From positions 1 to 64,000 of the forward strand of contig CASQXY010000001.1 of the NCBI GenBank assembly GCA_949432885.1: a stretch of DNA of 64,000 nt, in the 5' to 3' direction. Made by a program: the position numbers and the translations under genes. The notes under the pieces were generated by a model. It had not been told where the DNA came from, ran no database searches, and saw only the letters and a list, made by a program, of their open reading frames with translations. Below, piece by piece: positions 26,827 through 37,150 of the stretch. Position 1 is the stretch's first letter. Each line of letters opens with the position of its first letter. The DNA is from an uncultured bacterium. GTDB taxonomy: Bacteria; Bacillota; Clostridia; Christensenellales; CAG-917.

Positions 26827-28072
26827 TTTTCAGCATATCCGCAATAGTTGTGAGCGCGCATTCGCTCTCGCTTCCGTCGCTCATATTCTTTATCCGAGCT
26901 TTGCCGCCGTTGATTTCTTCATCTCCCAGCACAAGCGCGAATCTCGCTCCCGACCTGTCGGCATACTTCATCTGCGCCTTGATTCCGCGCTCCATGATAT
27001 CCGTTTCCACGCAAAGCCCCTGCGCTCTCAGCTTCATCGCAAGACCTCTTGCATATGCCGCGGCGCTTTCCCCGATAGGAGCTATATACAAATCGGTTTT
27101 CTCCTTCGGAGCGGACAGCTTTTCCGTATTTTCAAGCACCAGCAGAAGCCTTTCCAGTCCCAATCCGAAGCCCACCGCGGGCGTAGGCTTTCCGCCCACC
27201 TCTTCGACCAGATTGTTGTATCTTCCGCCGCCGCAAACCGTACCCTGCGCGCCTATATCGGTGGAGACGAATTCAAACACGGTGCGCGTATAGTAATCCA
27301 GTCCTCTCACAATGCCCGCATTGACCTTAAACGGAATTCCGTATTGCGCAAGCAAATCCTGTACGCTATCGAAGTGCGCTTTGCAGTCGTCGCAGAGGAA
27401 ATCTATGATACGCGGCGCGTCAGCGGTTATCTTCCTGCACTTCTCCTCCTTACAGTCCAAAATTCTGAGAGGATTCTTTTCAAACCGCGCCTTACACTGA
27501 CCGCACATGTTTTCTAGATTTTCGCCTATGTAGCGTTTAAGCGCCGCGTTATACTCCGCGCGGCACTTGGGGCAGCCGATGCTGTTTATATTCAGTTCCA
27601 GCGAATCGAGCCCTACATCCGAAAGAAAAGTCGAAGCAAGCGCGATGACCTCCGCGTCTGCGGAAGGACTGTCGCTGCCGTAGCACTCGACGCCGAACTG
27701 ATGATGTTCGCGCAGTCTTCCGTTCTGCGGCTTTTCATATCTGAAAACAGACGCGAGATAGTACGCCTTCATAGGCATAACGCTCTGCGACAAAGCGTTC
27801 TCGACAAAGCAGCGCGCGACCCCCGCCGTACCCTCGGGGCGCAGGGTCAGACTTCTGCCGCCCTTGTCCTCGAATGTATACATTTCCTTTGTGACGATAT
27901 CCGTCGTCTCGCCCACGCCGCGCAAAAACAGCTCCGTATGCTCGAACATAGGAGTACGGATTTCCTTAAATCCGAATTTTGCCGCCGTGCTGCGGGCTAT
28001 GCTCTCCACGCAGTGCCACTTGTATGCGTCCGACGGAAGCATGTCCTTCGTGCCCTTTGGAATGCTTATCAT
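26819..28072 (-). CDS. hisS: Histidyl-tRNA synthetase
   Basis: A 417-residue class II aminoacyl-tRNA synthetase. IPKGTKDMLPSDAYKW, the motif 2 region FRYEKPQNGRLREHHQFG, the histidine-specific RGLDYYTRTVFEF and the C-terminal anticodon domain (about 325-417) are all clear. GGGAGGG precedes the ATG. aspS, its usual partner, is not adjacent. It lies 21 nt after hslU; no T-box fits in that gap. Confidence 0.97.
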   Translation of the reverse strand: MISIPKGTKDMLPSDAYKWHCVESIARSTAAKFGFKEIRTPMFEHTELFLRGVGETTDIVTKEMYTFEDKGGRSLTLRPEGTAGVARCFVENALSQSVMPMKAYYLASVFRYEKPQNGRLREHHQFGVECYGSDSPSADAEVIALASTFLSDVGLDSLELNINSIGCPKCRAEYNAALKRYIGENLENMCGQCKARFEKNPLRILDCKEEKCRKITADAPRIIDFLCDDCKAHFDSVQDLLAQYGIPFKVNAGIVRGLDYYTRTVFEFVSTDIGAQGTVCGGGRYNNLVEEVGGKPTPAVGFGLGLERLLLVLENTEKLSAPKEKTDLYIAPIGESAAAYARGLAMKLRAQGLCVETDIMERGIKAQMKYADRSGARFALVLGDEEINGGKARIKNMSDGSESECALTTIADMLKNA

Positions 28073-28093
28073 AAAGCCCTCCCGATTTTTAGA

Positions 28094-29437
28094 TTAAATT
28101 ATATACTTTCGCAGATTGCGCTCTTTAAGCGTAGAAGCCAGATGCTTTTCAACGTAGGCTTTGTCTATGTCGATTTCTTTTGTCACGTTGTCGTCCGCCT
28201 CATACAAAACGTCTTTAAGCAACGCTTCGAGCACTGCGTGCAGACGGCGCGCGCCGAGGTTCTCGCTGTTTTCGTTCTCCTCGAACGCGACTCTTGCGAT
28301 TTCGTCTATCGCGTTGTCTGTGAAACTCAGTTTGACTCCGTCCACGGCAAGCAGTTCCTTATATTGTTTGAGCACCGCGTTATCTGGTTCGGTGAGGATT
28401 TTGACAAAGTCTTCCTTTGTGAGATTATCGAGCTCGACCCTAATCGGGAATCTGCCCTGCAATTCGGGGATAAGATCCTCCATACGCGAAATATGAAACG
28501 CGCCCGCCGCAATGAACAGAATAAAGTCCGTGCGAATTGTGCCATGCTTTGTCTGTACGGTGCTTCCCTCTACAATAGGCAGAATATCCCTTTGCACGCC
28601 CTCGCGCGATACGTCCTGTCCGTGGTGCGCGCCTGCGCTGTCGTTTGCAATTTTGTCTATTTCGTCCAAAAACACGACGCCGTCCTGCTCGGCGCGTTGC
28701 AACGCCTCCTGCGTTATAGCGTCCTCGTCCACCATTTTCTCGGATTCGGCGGCGACCATCATATCCCTCGCCTGTTTGACCGTCATCGTACGCAGTTTAA
28801 CCGTGCCTCCTGCCATACTCTTTCTCATATCGGAGAATATGTTGCCTAAATTGATAGAATTGTCCGCTCCGCCCAATGGAATCTGTATGGGCTTGGGCTG
28901 GGTGTGCATCTGCACTTTTACGTTCACCGTTTCCAGATGTCCAGCTCTCAGCTCCCTCAAAAGCTCCTCTTTCAGCTCCGCGTCGCTCTTCTCGGAAGCG
29001 TCGGACGCTTTTTTACGCTCGGGGAGAAGCAGATTTGCAATCTGGTCCTCCGCTATCTCGGTTGCTCTAGGCAGCACTTCTTTGTATTTTTCGTCGCGGA
29101 CCATGCGGATAGAAGATTCCACAAGGTCGCGGATAATGCTCTCCACGTCGCGGCCTACGTAACCGACTTCGGTGAACTTAGTAGCCTCGACTTTGACGAA
29201 AGGCGCCTTCACAACCTTGGCAAGACGGCGTGCTATTTCGGTTTTACCGACGCCCGTAGGTCCTTTCATTATGATGTTTTTTGGAGTTATCTCCTCGCGC
29301 ATCTCATCGGAAAGTTTGCTTCTGCGATAGCGGTTGCGAAGCGCGATTGCGACGGCGACCTTTGCATCGTGCTGACCGATAATATATCTGTCAAGCTCCG
29401 CTACGATTTGTTTCGGGGTCATAACGTTATTGTCCAT
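28094..29437 (-). CDS. hslU: HslU ATPase of the HslUV protease
   Basis: A 447-residue AAA+ unfoldase. Walker A GPTGVGKTEIARRL, the I-domain in the middle, Walker B VVFLDEIDKIA, sensor GRFPIRVEL and the C-terminal AR(R)LHAVLE segment identify it. It unfolds substrates for HslV. It sits 10 nt after hslV with AGGTG before the ATG. Confidence 0.97.
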   Translation of the reverse strand: MDNNVMTPKQIVAELDRYIIGQHDAKVAVAIALRNRYRRSKLSDEMREEITPKNIIMKGPTGVGKTEIARRLAKVVKAPFVKVEATKFTEVGYVGRDVESIIRDLVESSIRMVRDEKYKEVLPRATEIAEDQIANLLLPERKKASDASEKSDAELKEELLRELRAGHLETVNVKVQMHTQPKPIQIPLGGADNSINLGNIFSDMRKSMAGGTVKLRTMTVKQARDMMVAAESEKMVDEDAITQEALQRAEQDGVVFLDEIDKIANDSAGAHHGQDVSREGVQRDILPIVEGSTVQTKHGTIRTDFILFIAAGAFHISRMEDLIPELQGRFPIRVELDNLTKEDFVKILTEPDNAVLKQYKELLAVDGVKLSFTDNAIDEIARVAFEENENSENLGARRLHAVLEALLKDVLYEADDNVTKEIDIDKAYVEKHLASTLKERNLRKYII

Positions 29438-29447
29438 TCTTCACCTC

Positions 29448-29981
29448 TCACACAGTTTCGACCGTAATATGGTCGTTTGTAAATACGCAGATTTCACTTG
29501 CGATTTTAAGCGCGGCTTGGGCTATGCCCTTGGCGTCCATATCCGTATTTGCCGCAAGTGCGCGGGCGGCGGCGAGCGCGTAGTTTCCGCCGCTTCCAAT
29601 AGCGCAGATTCCGTTTTCGGGCTCGATAACCTCGCCGGTACCCGATATCACAAATAAAGCGTTTGCGTCCGCCGCAATCAGCAGAGCTTCCAAACGTCTG
29701 CCGCCCTTATCCGAGCGCCAAAGCTCGGCAAGTTCCACAGCCGCGCGCATAAGATTGCCGCTGTACTTTTGCAACATCGCTTCAAATTTCTCCGAGAGCG
29801 CAAACGCGTCGGACACAGAGCCCGCAAAGCCTACGACAACTTTCTCACCGTATATGCGCTTCACCTTGACTGCGTTGCCTTTCATAATCACGCTGTCGCC
29901 CATTGTGACCTGTCCGTCTCCCGCGATAGCGGTCATGCCGCCGCGCTTGACGGCACAAATTGTAGTTCCGCGAAATTCCAT
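29448..29981 (-). CDS. hslV: HslV proteasome-like peptidase
   Basis: A 177-residue Ntn hydrolase of the 20S beta type. The N-terminus [13 protein letters not shown] shows a five-residue propeptide before the catalytic Thr of TTI, and [10 protein letters not shown] follows. It degrades proteins fed by HslU. A strong GGAGG precedes the ATG. xerC (codV), which lies between trmFO and hslV in Bacillus, is absent here, leaving a 161-nt gap upstream. Confidence 0.97.
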   Translation of the reverse strand: MEFRGTTICAVKRGGMTAIAGDGQVTMGDSVIMKGNAVKVKRIYGEKVVVGFAGSVSDAFALSEKFEAMLQKYSGNLMRAAVELAELWRSDKGGRRLEALLIAADANALFVISGTGEVIEPENGICAIGSGGNYALAAARALAANTDMDAKGIAQAALKIASEICVFTNDHITVETV

Positions 29982-30142
29982 GTTTATTCCTCCAAATCGA
30001 TATGATAAACGTCTTTTTTTTGTAATTTCGACAATGAATCACATCTTATGTTTTCGATTTTATTGCATTTTTCCCGACGGGCGCGCCGCGTAAATCCGCT
30101 ATTCGCAATCGTCCTGAGACCGTGAGTCTCGCATACTTCCCG

Positions 30143-31441
30143 TCAGCAAAGCGGCATCGGTATATACGAGATAGACCTGTCGTGATATGCCTGTTTCCTC
30201 TTTTTCTTGTCTCTTACGTCGGTTATAGGCGGAAGTATTCCCAAATTTGCGTTCATAGGCTTAAACTCCGTAGGACAGGACGAAACGTATCTGCACAGCG
30301 ACCCCACCAAAGTATATTCGCAAGGCACTTCGTAATCCAGTCCTTTAAGCTCTGACGCAAGCGCCTGCCCAGCAATCATTCCGCTCATAATACTTTCCAC
30401 GTAGCCCTCTACACCCGACAACTGACCGGCAATATACAGCGGCGTTTTACTTGATATCACTCTGAACGTATCCGACAGCACGTTCGGCGCGTCGATATAC
30501 GTATTGCGATGCATGATTCCGTATCTTAAAAACTCCGCGTTTTTAAGAGCGGGTATCATGGCGAACACTCTCTTCTGCTCTCCGTACGTCAGATTTGTCT
30601 GAAATCCGACGAGATTGAAGCAGTCGCCTGCCACATTCTCGCGCCGCAGCTGAACGACGGCGTACGCCTTTTCTCCCGTCTTCGGATTCCTCAACCCGAC
30701 GGGCTTTAAAGGACCGAACCTAATCGTATCGCTTCCGCGCTTTGCCATCTCTTCTATCGGCATACATCCGCCGAAGAGTTCCCTTTTCTCGAAGTCGTGA
30801 AGCACGACGGTTTCCGCTTTTACAAGCTCGTTGTAAAACGCCTCGTACTCATCTCTCTGCATAGGCAGATTGAGATAGTCGTCTCCGCCCTTGCCGTATC
30901 TGCCGCCGAAATACGCCTTGTCGTAATCGATACTGTCGGCGGACACTATCGGCGCTATCGCGTCATAAAAATACAGTCTTTGTTTTCCGCTTATCTCACC
31001 TATCCGCATTGCCATGGAATCCGACGTAAGCGGACCTGTTGCAACCACCGTAGGCGTATCGTCAAGCGACGTTACCTCTTCTCTTATCAACTCAAAACCG
31101 TCGTAAGATCGGAGAGCCTGCTCCGTAAGCTCGGAAAACTTCTCTCTGTCCACCGCAAGCGCACTTCCCGACGGCACTCTAGCATTCTCGGCAAGCGTAA
31201 GCAATCTGCACCCTAAATATTTAAGCTCCTCTTTCAGAAGACCCGAAGCGGTCGCTGGCTCTTCCGATTTGAGAGAATTGGAGCAAACAAGCTCCGCAAG
31301 CCTGTCAGTCTTATGAGCGCCCGTATTGCGTTTCGGGCGCATCTCGTACATTTTTACGGAAAAGCCGTTGTCAAGCAACTGCAAAGCGCATTCGCATCCG
31401 GCAAGTCCGCCGCCTATAACCTTGACGGTTCTATTATTCAT
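30143..31441 (-). CDS. trmFO: TrmFO, folate-dependent tRNA m5U54 methyltransferase
   Basis: A 432-residue flavoprotein that methylates U54 of tRNA using methylenetetrahydrofolate. The N-terminal FAD site is VIGGGLAGCECALQLL; both catalytic cysteines of the family are visible, in ELVCSNSLKSEE and LFGGCMPIEEM. The ATG at 31441 overlaps the topA end by 8 nt; a longer frame upstream (21 residues) lies wholly inside topA and is not used. Confidence 0.96.
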   Translation of the reverse strand: MNNRTVKVIGGGLAGCECALQLLDNGFSVKMYEMRPKRNTGAHKTDRLAELVCSNSLKSEEPATASGLLKEELKYLGCRLLTLAENARVPSGSALAVDREKFSELTEQALRSYDGFELIREEVTSLDDTPTVVATGPLTSDSMAMRIGEISGKQRLYFYDAIAPIVSADSIDYDKAYFGGRYGKGGDDYLNLPMQRDEYEAFYNELVKAETVVLHDFEKRELFGGCMPIEEMAKRGSDTIRFGPLKPVGLRNPKTGEKAYAVVQLRRENVAGDCFNLVGFQTNLTYGEQKRVFAMIPALKNAEFLRYGIMHRNTYIDAPNVLSDTFRVISSKTPLYIAGQLSGVEGYVESIMSGMIAGQALASELKGLDYEVPCEYTLVGSLCRYVSSCPTEFKPMNANLGILPPITDVRDKKKRKQAYHDRSISYIPMPLC

Positions 31442-33557
31442 TTGTCTCGTTTTCCTCGACGGATACAAGCTCCCTGTGCTTACATTGCTTGTCCGTACAT
31501 GCATAATAGGTCTTTCCGTCGCGCTTTACAACCTTCATTGTTTTTCCGCAATCGGGGCAGAAATATGGCGCTGGGATATCCCAACTTATAAAGTCGCAGT
31601 TAGGATAATTAGTACAGCCGTAGAAGGTCTTGCCGGACTTGGAAATGCGCTTGCTCACGTCGCCGCCGCACTTGGGGCACTTGCCGACCACCTCGACTAT
31701 CTTCTTTATATTCTTGCATTTTGGATAGTTCGGACACGCGAGGAATGGACCATATTTGCCGTGACGAACCACCATTTTCGCTCCGCATTTATCGCATACG
31801 ACGTCGCTCTCCTCGTCGGGGAGGTGCGCTCCGCCGGTTGCTTTCGCCGCTCTGTCCAAAAACTTTTTAAGCCTCGGATAAAACGCTCCGATAAGCTCGT
31901 CCCACTGCTGATTTCCGTCGGCGATTTTATCCAGTGCGCCTTCAAGTCTTGCAGTGAAATCCAAACTCATAATATCGGGGAAGTTGCTCTCCATATACTC
32001 GCTCACGGCTTCGCCGAGCAGAGTGGGAGCAATCGCCTTCTGCTGTTTTTCCGTGTACTCGCGCTTTGAAAGCACGGAGATTATCGAGGCATAAGTAGAC
32101 GGTCTTCCGATACCGTTTTCTTCGAGAGCCTTGACAAGCGTAGCGTCGTTGTATCTCGCGGGCGGCTTTGTGAATTTCTGCTCTGACAGCACGTCTTCAA
32201 GACTTAACTTATCACCCTCGTTGAGGTCGGGCATGGTATCCACTTCCTTATTGTCCTCGTCCTCCTCGACCGTTGCGGAATACACCGCCGTATAGCCTTT
32301 GAATTTCACGCTCTTGCCTTTCACCACAAATCCGAGACTCTCCGAACCGCAGGTCCCCAATATATGAACGCGCATAGTGTTGTACAGCGCGTTTGCCATC
32401 TGCGACGCCATATATCTTTCATAAATGAGCTTGTAAAGGCGGTATGCGTCTCTGTCCAGCTTGCCTTCGAGGGATTTGGGAGTTCTGTTGAGGTCGATAG
32501 GTCTGATAGCTTCGTGCGCGTCCTGCGCGTTATCGCTGGTCTTATACACATTAGGCAACTTGGGCGCGTATTCACTGCCGTAGTTCTCCGCGATATATCC
32601 TAGCGTAGCTTTTGCAAAATCGGGCGAGATTCTGACGCTGTCCGTCCTTATGTAGGTGATAAGCGCGTGCTGTCCTTCACCCTCGATATTTACGCCCTCG
32701 TACAGCGACTGCGCCACGCGGCTGGTGCGGTCGGCGGTCATATTCAGCTTATGGCTCGCCTCCTGCTGCATTGTGGAGGTCGTGAACGGAGGCGCTGGCT
32801 TCGATGTCGACACGCTCTTCTTAACCTCGTCCACCGCGTATTCGCATTCGCGCATAAAGTTTGTGATTATCGCCGCTTCGTCCGCATTGGTCACTTTTAC
32901 CTTCTTACCGTTGCTCTCCTGCAAAGCGGCATTGAAGATATTCGCCTTTGTCTTTTTTGCGCCTATTTTAAGCAGCAGCGCGCTTATATTCCAATACTCC
33001 TCGGGCTTGAATGCGCGGATTTCCTTTTCTCTGTCCACAATCATTTTGAGCGCTGCGGACTGTACGCGGCCCGCAGATAGACCGGGCTTCAATTTTCTCG
33101 ACAGTATGGGCGAAATCTTATAGCCGACAAGTCTGTCCAAAACTCTGCGCGCCTGCTGACTGTCCACAAGGTTCATATTTATTTCCCTCGGCTGTTTCAT
33201 AGCCGCGCGGACTGCTTTCGGGGAAATCTCGTTAAACTCTATACGTACCTTGTCGCCCTCGACGCCCAACACGTTTTTCAAATGCCAACTGATAGCCTCG
33301 CCCTCGCGGTCCGGGTCGGTTGCGAGATAAACGACGTCGTATTTTTTAACCGCCTGCGAAAGCTGTTTTATGATAGCTTCCTTGTCCTGCGACACGACGT
33401 ATTGCGGCTTATAGCCGTTGTCGATTTCTATCCCCAACGACCTTTGCGGAAGGTCGCAGACATGTCCCTTTGACGCAAGCACCGTAGCTTCGCCGCCCAG
33501 ATATTTTTCGATAGTCTTTGCCTTGTGCGGCGACTCGACAATAATAAGCTGTTTCAT
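31434..33557 (-). CDS. topA: DNA topoisomerase I
   Basis: A 707-residue type IA topoisomerase. The TOPRIM domain (IVESPHKAKTIEKYLG, ATDPDREGEAISWHL), the catalytic-tyrosine segment ALITYIRTDSVRIS, and three C-terminal Cys4 zinc fingers (CDKCGAKM, CPKCGGDV, CPDCGKTM) are all present. It relaxes negative supercoils. AGGAGA precedes the ATG. It lies between dprA and trmFO in the conserved firmicute order. Confidence 0.97.
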   Translation of the reverse strand: MKQLIIVESPHKAKTIEKYLGGEATVLASKGHVCDLPQRSLGIEIDNGYKPQYVVSQDKEAIIKQLSQAVKKYDVVYLATDPDREGEAISWHLKNVLGVEGDKVRIEFNEISPKAVRAAMKQPREINMNLVDSQQARRVLDRLVGYKISPILSRKLKPGLSAGRVQSAALKMIVDREKEIRAFKPEEYWNISALLLKIGAKKTKANIFNAALQESNGKKVKVTNADEAAIITNFMRECEYAVDEVKKSVSTSKPAPPFTTSTMQQEASHKLNMTADRTSRVAQSLYEGVNIEGEGQHALITYIRTDSVRISPDFAKATLGYIAENYGSEYAPKLPNVYKTSDNAQDAHEAIRPIDLNRTPKSLEGKLDRDAYRLYKLIYERYMASQMANALYNTMRVHILGTCGSESLGFVVKGKSVKFKGYTAVYSATVEEDEDNKEVDTMPDLNEGDKLSLEDVLSEQKFTKPPARYNDATLVKALEENGIGRPSTYASIISVLSKREYTEKQQKAIAPTLLGEAVSEYMESNFPDIMSLDFTARLEGALDKIADGNQQWDELIGAFYPRLKKFLDRAAKATGGAHLPDEESDVVCDKCGAKMVVRHGKYGPFLACPNYPKCKNIKKIVEVVGKCPKCGGDVSKRISKSGKTFYGCTNYPNCDFISWDIPAPYFCPDCGKTMKVVKRDGKTYYACTDKQCKHRELVSVEENETNE

Positions 33558-33619
33558 TCAATCTCCTAAGGTCTAATTTATTTTAGTATTGATTGTATAA
33601 TAAATACCCGCTTAGCGCG

Positions 33620-34705
33620 TCACACGCCTGCAAGCGAGTAATAATTTCCGCCGGTATTTTGTATCAATCCGTTGAGTTCCAGATTGAAAAGCGCGGTCGT
33701 AAGTTCGTTCACCGTAAGCTGCGTGACGGAAAGCAACTCTTCAAAATGCAGTTCCTCGTCATGTAGCGCGTCCAATATCTGATTTTCAACGAAGCTGAGC
33801 TCCACAGTTTTCTGCTCGAAGCTCTCCCGTTTTATATGCAACGCGTCGAGCACGTCTTCGGGCGTAATGGCAAGCGCGTGCGGCATTTCGCGCAAAAGCT
33901 CGTTTGCTCCCTCGCTTTCTGCCGCGAAGATATTGCCTGGCACAACGAAAATCTCCTTGCCCTGTTCTATCGCGCATCTCATCGTTATCAGCGACCCGCT
34001 CTTTTTCGCAGCTTCGGCAAGAAACACTCCGCGGCTGAGTCCGCTTATAATGCGGTTACGCTCGGGAAAATGGTATTGAAGCGGCTTGACTCCGAGCATA
34101 TACTCGCTTACGATAGCGCCGCCGTTCATAAGAATGCCGTCGAGCAGTCCTCTGTGTTCCGCAGGATAGCATACGTCCAGCCCGCAAGCGAAAACCGCAA
34201 CCGTAGGCTTTCCTCCCGCAACGCACGCCTTATGCGCGGTTCCGTCTATACCTCTTGCAAATCCAGATACCACCGTAACGCCCGCTCTGGAAAATTCCCG
34301 TGCAAATTCCTCCGCGACCTTAATTCCGTAACGCGTGGGTCTGCGCGAGCCGACTATGCCGATACAGTCGTTTTTCAGAGCCGCATAGTTGCCTTTTACG
34401 AATAGCACTATCGGCTTATCGTAAATCTCACGCAAGCCGTCGGGATAATCGTCGTCGAGGCAAGTAACCCAATGAACCTCGCTTTTTTGAAGTCTGTCGA
34501 TAATCGAGTCTATTTCCGAATAGCGCGTGAAAAACTCCGACGCGCCGCTATCTCCCAATACGCGTCTTACGATATCGCGGTTTGCGGGCAGCGCGCTCGG
34601 GTCACCGACCGCCGCAAGCAAATCCGCTTTCTTTTTGTATGCCAGCTCATCCGCGCATTGAAGCGCAAGAAGAGCTTTCGATGTCATGTCTTTGTTGTCC
34701 ATCAC
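33620..34705 (-). CDS. dprA: DNA processing protein DprA
   Basis: A 361-residue DprA/Smf protein with the Rossmann-like core GIVGSRRPTRYGIKVAEEFA, VVSGFARGIDGTAHKA, the FPERNRIISGLSRG motif, and a C-terminal winged helix (about 300-361). It loads RecA on incoming ssDNA during transformation. Its ATG overlaps the comM/yifB stop by 4 nt. Confidence 0.95.
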   Translation of the reverse strand: MMDNKDMTSKALLALQCADELAYKKKADLLAAVGDPSALPANRDIVRRVLGDSGASEFFTRYSEIDSIIDRLQKSEVHWVTCLDDDYPDGLREIYDKPIVLFVKGNYAALKNDCIGIVGSRRPTRYGIKVAEEFAREFSRAGVTVVSGFARGIDGTAHKACVAGGKPTVAVFACGLDVCYPAEHRGLLDGILMNGGAIVSEYMLGVKPLQYHFPERNRIISGLSRGVFLAEAAKKSGSLITMRCAIEQGKEIFVVPGNIFAAESEGANELLREMPHALAITPEDVLDALHIKRESFEQKTVELSFVENQILDALHDEELHFEELLSVTQLTVNELTTALFNLELNGLIQNTGGNYYSLAGV

Positions 34706-36228
34706 TGATATTTTCTGTCTATTCCCCTGTACTGTATAGCTTCTGCTATATGCGGAGCCAGAATATTTTCACTTCCGGCAAGGTCCGCTATCGTTCTTGC
34801 GACTTTCAATATCCTCGTCGTGCCTCTCGCGCTCAGATTCAGCCTTTCAAACGCCTTTTCGAGCAATCTTTCGCAGTCCTTGTCAATCTTGCAAAAGATT
34901 CCCATTTCACGCGAGCCCATCTCCGCGTTGGTCAGAATACCGCAATCCTTAAACCGCTCGCGCTGCAACGCTCTCACGGCGTTTATACGCTCTTTTATCA
35001 CGGCGGAGCTCTCCGCGGCTTTCCTATCCCGAAGCTCGCCGTACGAAATATTATCAACTTCGATTTGCAAATCTATTCTGTCCATCAACGGTCCAGACAG
35101 TTTTGCAAGATAATTGTGTATTTGAGAAGTCGTACAGCGGCAAATCTGAGTTTTGGAGCCGAAATTGCCGCACGGACACGGATTCATACTTGCAAGAAGC
35201 ATGAAATTTGCGGGATATTCCACCGTGTTGTTCACTCTCGACACGGATACCTTTCTGTCCTCAAGGGGCTGACGCAAAGTTTCCAAAGCGTGTCTGGAAT
35301 ACTCGGGCATCTCGTCTAGGAACAAAACGCCGTGGTTTGCGAGGCTCACCTCTCCCGGTTTCGCCTTCGCGCCTCCGCCTACTAGCGCAGGAACAGTCGT
35401 GGTGTGGTGCGGCGTCCTGAACGGGCGCGTGGTCACGATTCCCACATTTGAATCCAGTATACCCGCCACGCTATGTATCTTAGTGACCTCGACAGCCTCC
35501 TCGAAGGTCATCTCCGGCATAATCGTAGGCACGCACTTTGCAAGCATGGTTTTACCCGCGCCGGGAGGTCCTATCATAATGGCGTTGTGCCCTCCTGCGA
35601 CTGCGATTTCAAGCGCGCGCTTTGCTACGGTCTGACCCTTTACGTCCGCAAAATCCACTCCGTAGCCGTGTTGCAGACAGCTCGCCTCATAATCGGAAGT
35701 CTCAATGGGCGCGCAGCTCAATCCGCTGAGAAATTCCACCGCGTCACGAAAGCTGTCCAGTGCGTAGACCTCTATTCCGTCTATATAACTCGCCTCCCGT
35801 GCATTTTCGGAAGGGATTATAAACTTTCTGCGTCCGTTTTGCATAGCCGCGATAAGAATAGGCATAATGCCGTTGACCTGTCTGAGTTTTCCGTCGAGCG
35901 ACAGCTCTCCTATCGCAACGAATTCCTTATAAACCTTACTCTCGATTTGTCCCGAGGCTACGAGAATGCCAAGCGCTATGGCGAGGTCGAAAACGGGACC
36001 CTCTTTCTTCGTATCGGCGGGTGCAAGATTGACGATAATGCGCTTTGCAGGATACTGAAAGCCGCTGTTTCTGATTGCGGAACGAACGCGCTCCTTGCTC
36101 TCCTTAGTCGCAGTAGAAGCCAGTCCCACAAGCTCATAACCGGGCAAGCCGCTGCTTATATCAACTTCGACGTCTACGGAATAACCGTTCAATCCGTCGA
36201 GCGAATAACTTTTTATCTTTGCGAGCAT
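34702..36228 (-). CDS. comM: YifB/ComM-family Mg-chelatase-like AAA+ ATPase
   Basis: A 508-residue protein with an N-terminal Lon-type S16-like domain (SVDVEVDISSGLPGYELVGL), then an AAA+ domain (GPPGAGKTMLAKCVPTI) and a C-terminal Mg-chelatase region with a Cys-rich insert (CPCGNFGS, CRC). ComM is a branch-migrating helicase in transformation in other bacteria. I start at 36228, with GGAG 4 nt upstream; 13 extra residues at the frame's start are not supported. It heads a run with dprA-topA-trmFO. Confidence 0.93.
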   Translation of the reverse strand: MLAKIKSYSLDGLNGYSVDVEVDISSGLPGYELVGLASTATKESKERVRSAIRNSGFQYPAKRIIVNLAPADTKKEGPVFDLAIALGILVASGQIESKVYKEFVAIGELSLDGKLRQVNGIMPILIAAMQNGRRKFIIPSENAREASYIDGIEVYALDSFRDAVEFLSGLSCAPIETSDYEASCLQHGYGVDFADVKGQTVAKRALEIAVAGGHNAIMIGPPGAGKTMLAKCVPTIMPEMTFEEAVEVTKIHSVAGILDSNVGIVTTRPFRTPHHTTTVPALVGGGAKAKPGEVSLANHGVLFLDEMPEYSRHALETLRQPLEDRKVSVSRVNNTVEYPANFMLLASMNPCPCGNFGSKTQICRCTTSQIHNYLAKLSGPLMDRIDLQIEVDNISYGELRDRKAAESSAVIKERINAVRALQRERFKDCGILTNAEMGSREMGIFCKIDKDCERLLEKAFERLNLSARGTTRILKVARTIADLAGSENILAPHIAEAIQYRGIDRKYQ

Positions 36229-36257
36229 ATTTCTCCACCGCTGTATAAAGTTAGTAA

Positions 36258-36286
36258 ATTTTACCATATAAGACGGAAAAACGCAA
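36258..36286 (-). promoter_or_regulatory. Promoter of the comM-dprA-topA run
   Basis: On the minus strand TTGCGT (36281-36286), 17 nt, TAAAAT (36258-36263); the leader would be about 20-25 nt and includes the Shine-Dalgarno site. Confidence 0.5.
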
Positions 36287-36379
36287 TAAAAATTAAAGCT
36301 GCAACTTTTATTAAACAGCTGTTAAAATAAATGGTTTATGCAATTAGAATGTCGAAAATTTAAATTTTAACGTTAAAAA

Positions 36380-37132
36380 TTATATTTGCGTATTATCACT
36401 ATTATTTTCGGCTTTTTCCTCTACGTCATTATTGGCGGTTGCGTCCGTTTCCGAAACCGCTTGCTTCTGAGCGCTCGCAAGATATGATTCAAGCAGTTTT
36501 TTCTTTTCCTCGTCCGACATACCGTCAAGCGAAGGCTGCTTTCTCTCTTCAGACTCAGCCGCAACCTTATCCTTCACATATCCGACTATAATCAATACGC
36601 CGACAATAAGCAAAGGAAGCGCGATAAGCAGCACGTATCCGTACCAGTGCGACAGAAATCTTCTGAAACCAGCGATAAACGGCGATTTGCGCAGAAATTT
36701 TGCTTTGACAGCAGACGGATTCAGCTTCCAATTATCCGCGTATTGCTCGTTATCTCCCTTCGTACGAAAGTATTGAACGCTTCCGTCCTCATTGCGCGCA
36801 ACTTCTATTATGCGGTGGGTTTCATTTCTTCCTCTAAGAGGACCGGACGGCGCTACGAACGTAATTATATCGCCGACGGCAAGCTCGTTCACGTTATCGA
36901 CTTTTTTTGATATTATAACCTCTCCCGCCTCGATAGTTCCCGACATACTGTCCGTTATAACCTCGTACACGTGGTAACCGAAAATGCTTGCGTCTCCTCC
37001 GCTATTGCGCTGACTTATCGTAAGGCTCAAAACAACGACGAGAAATACAAAGACCACCGCCGTTATGACAGTGGTTACGATATTGTATATCTTCTTTGCT
37101 TTTGACAGGTTTTTTTTCTCGCTTTTGCTCAT
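36380..37132 (-). CDS. SipW-type (S26B) signal peptidase I, first paralogue
   Basis: A 250-residue membrane protease of the SipW/ER type. A signal anchor lies at 18-38, catalytic S62 is in ITDSM, and H106 in NETHRI replaces the Lys of bacterial SPases, as in SipW. The segment TKGDN follows and a second membrane helix lies at about 163-185. The cytoplasmic tail (186-250) carries the motif DGMSDEEKKKLLESYLA, shared with the second paralogue. It lies 18 nt after the DUF2357-like gene, without a clear ribosome site. SipW enzymes usually process biofilm or pilus-like proteins; none is nearby. Confidence 0.88.
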   Translation of the reverse strand: MSKSEKKNLSKAKKIYNIVTTVITAVVFVFLVVVLSLTISQRNSGGDASIFGYHVYEVITDSMSGTIEAGEVIISKKVDNVNELAVGDIITFVAPSGPLRGRNETHRIIEVARNEDGSVQYFRTKGDNEQYADNWKLNPSAVKAKFLRKSPFIAGFRRFLSHWYGYVLLIALPLLIVGVLIIVGYVKDKVAAESEERKQPSLDGMSDEEKKKLLESYLASAQKQAVSETDATANNDVEEKAENNSDNTQI

Positions 37133-37150
37133 TGAAATTATTTATGCGTC

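Noticed and set aside
26340..28100. T-box leader upstream of hisS
   Set aside because: Only 21 nt separate hslU and hisS, so there is no room for one.
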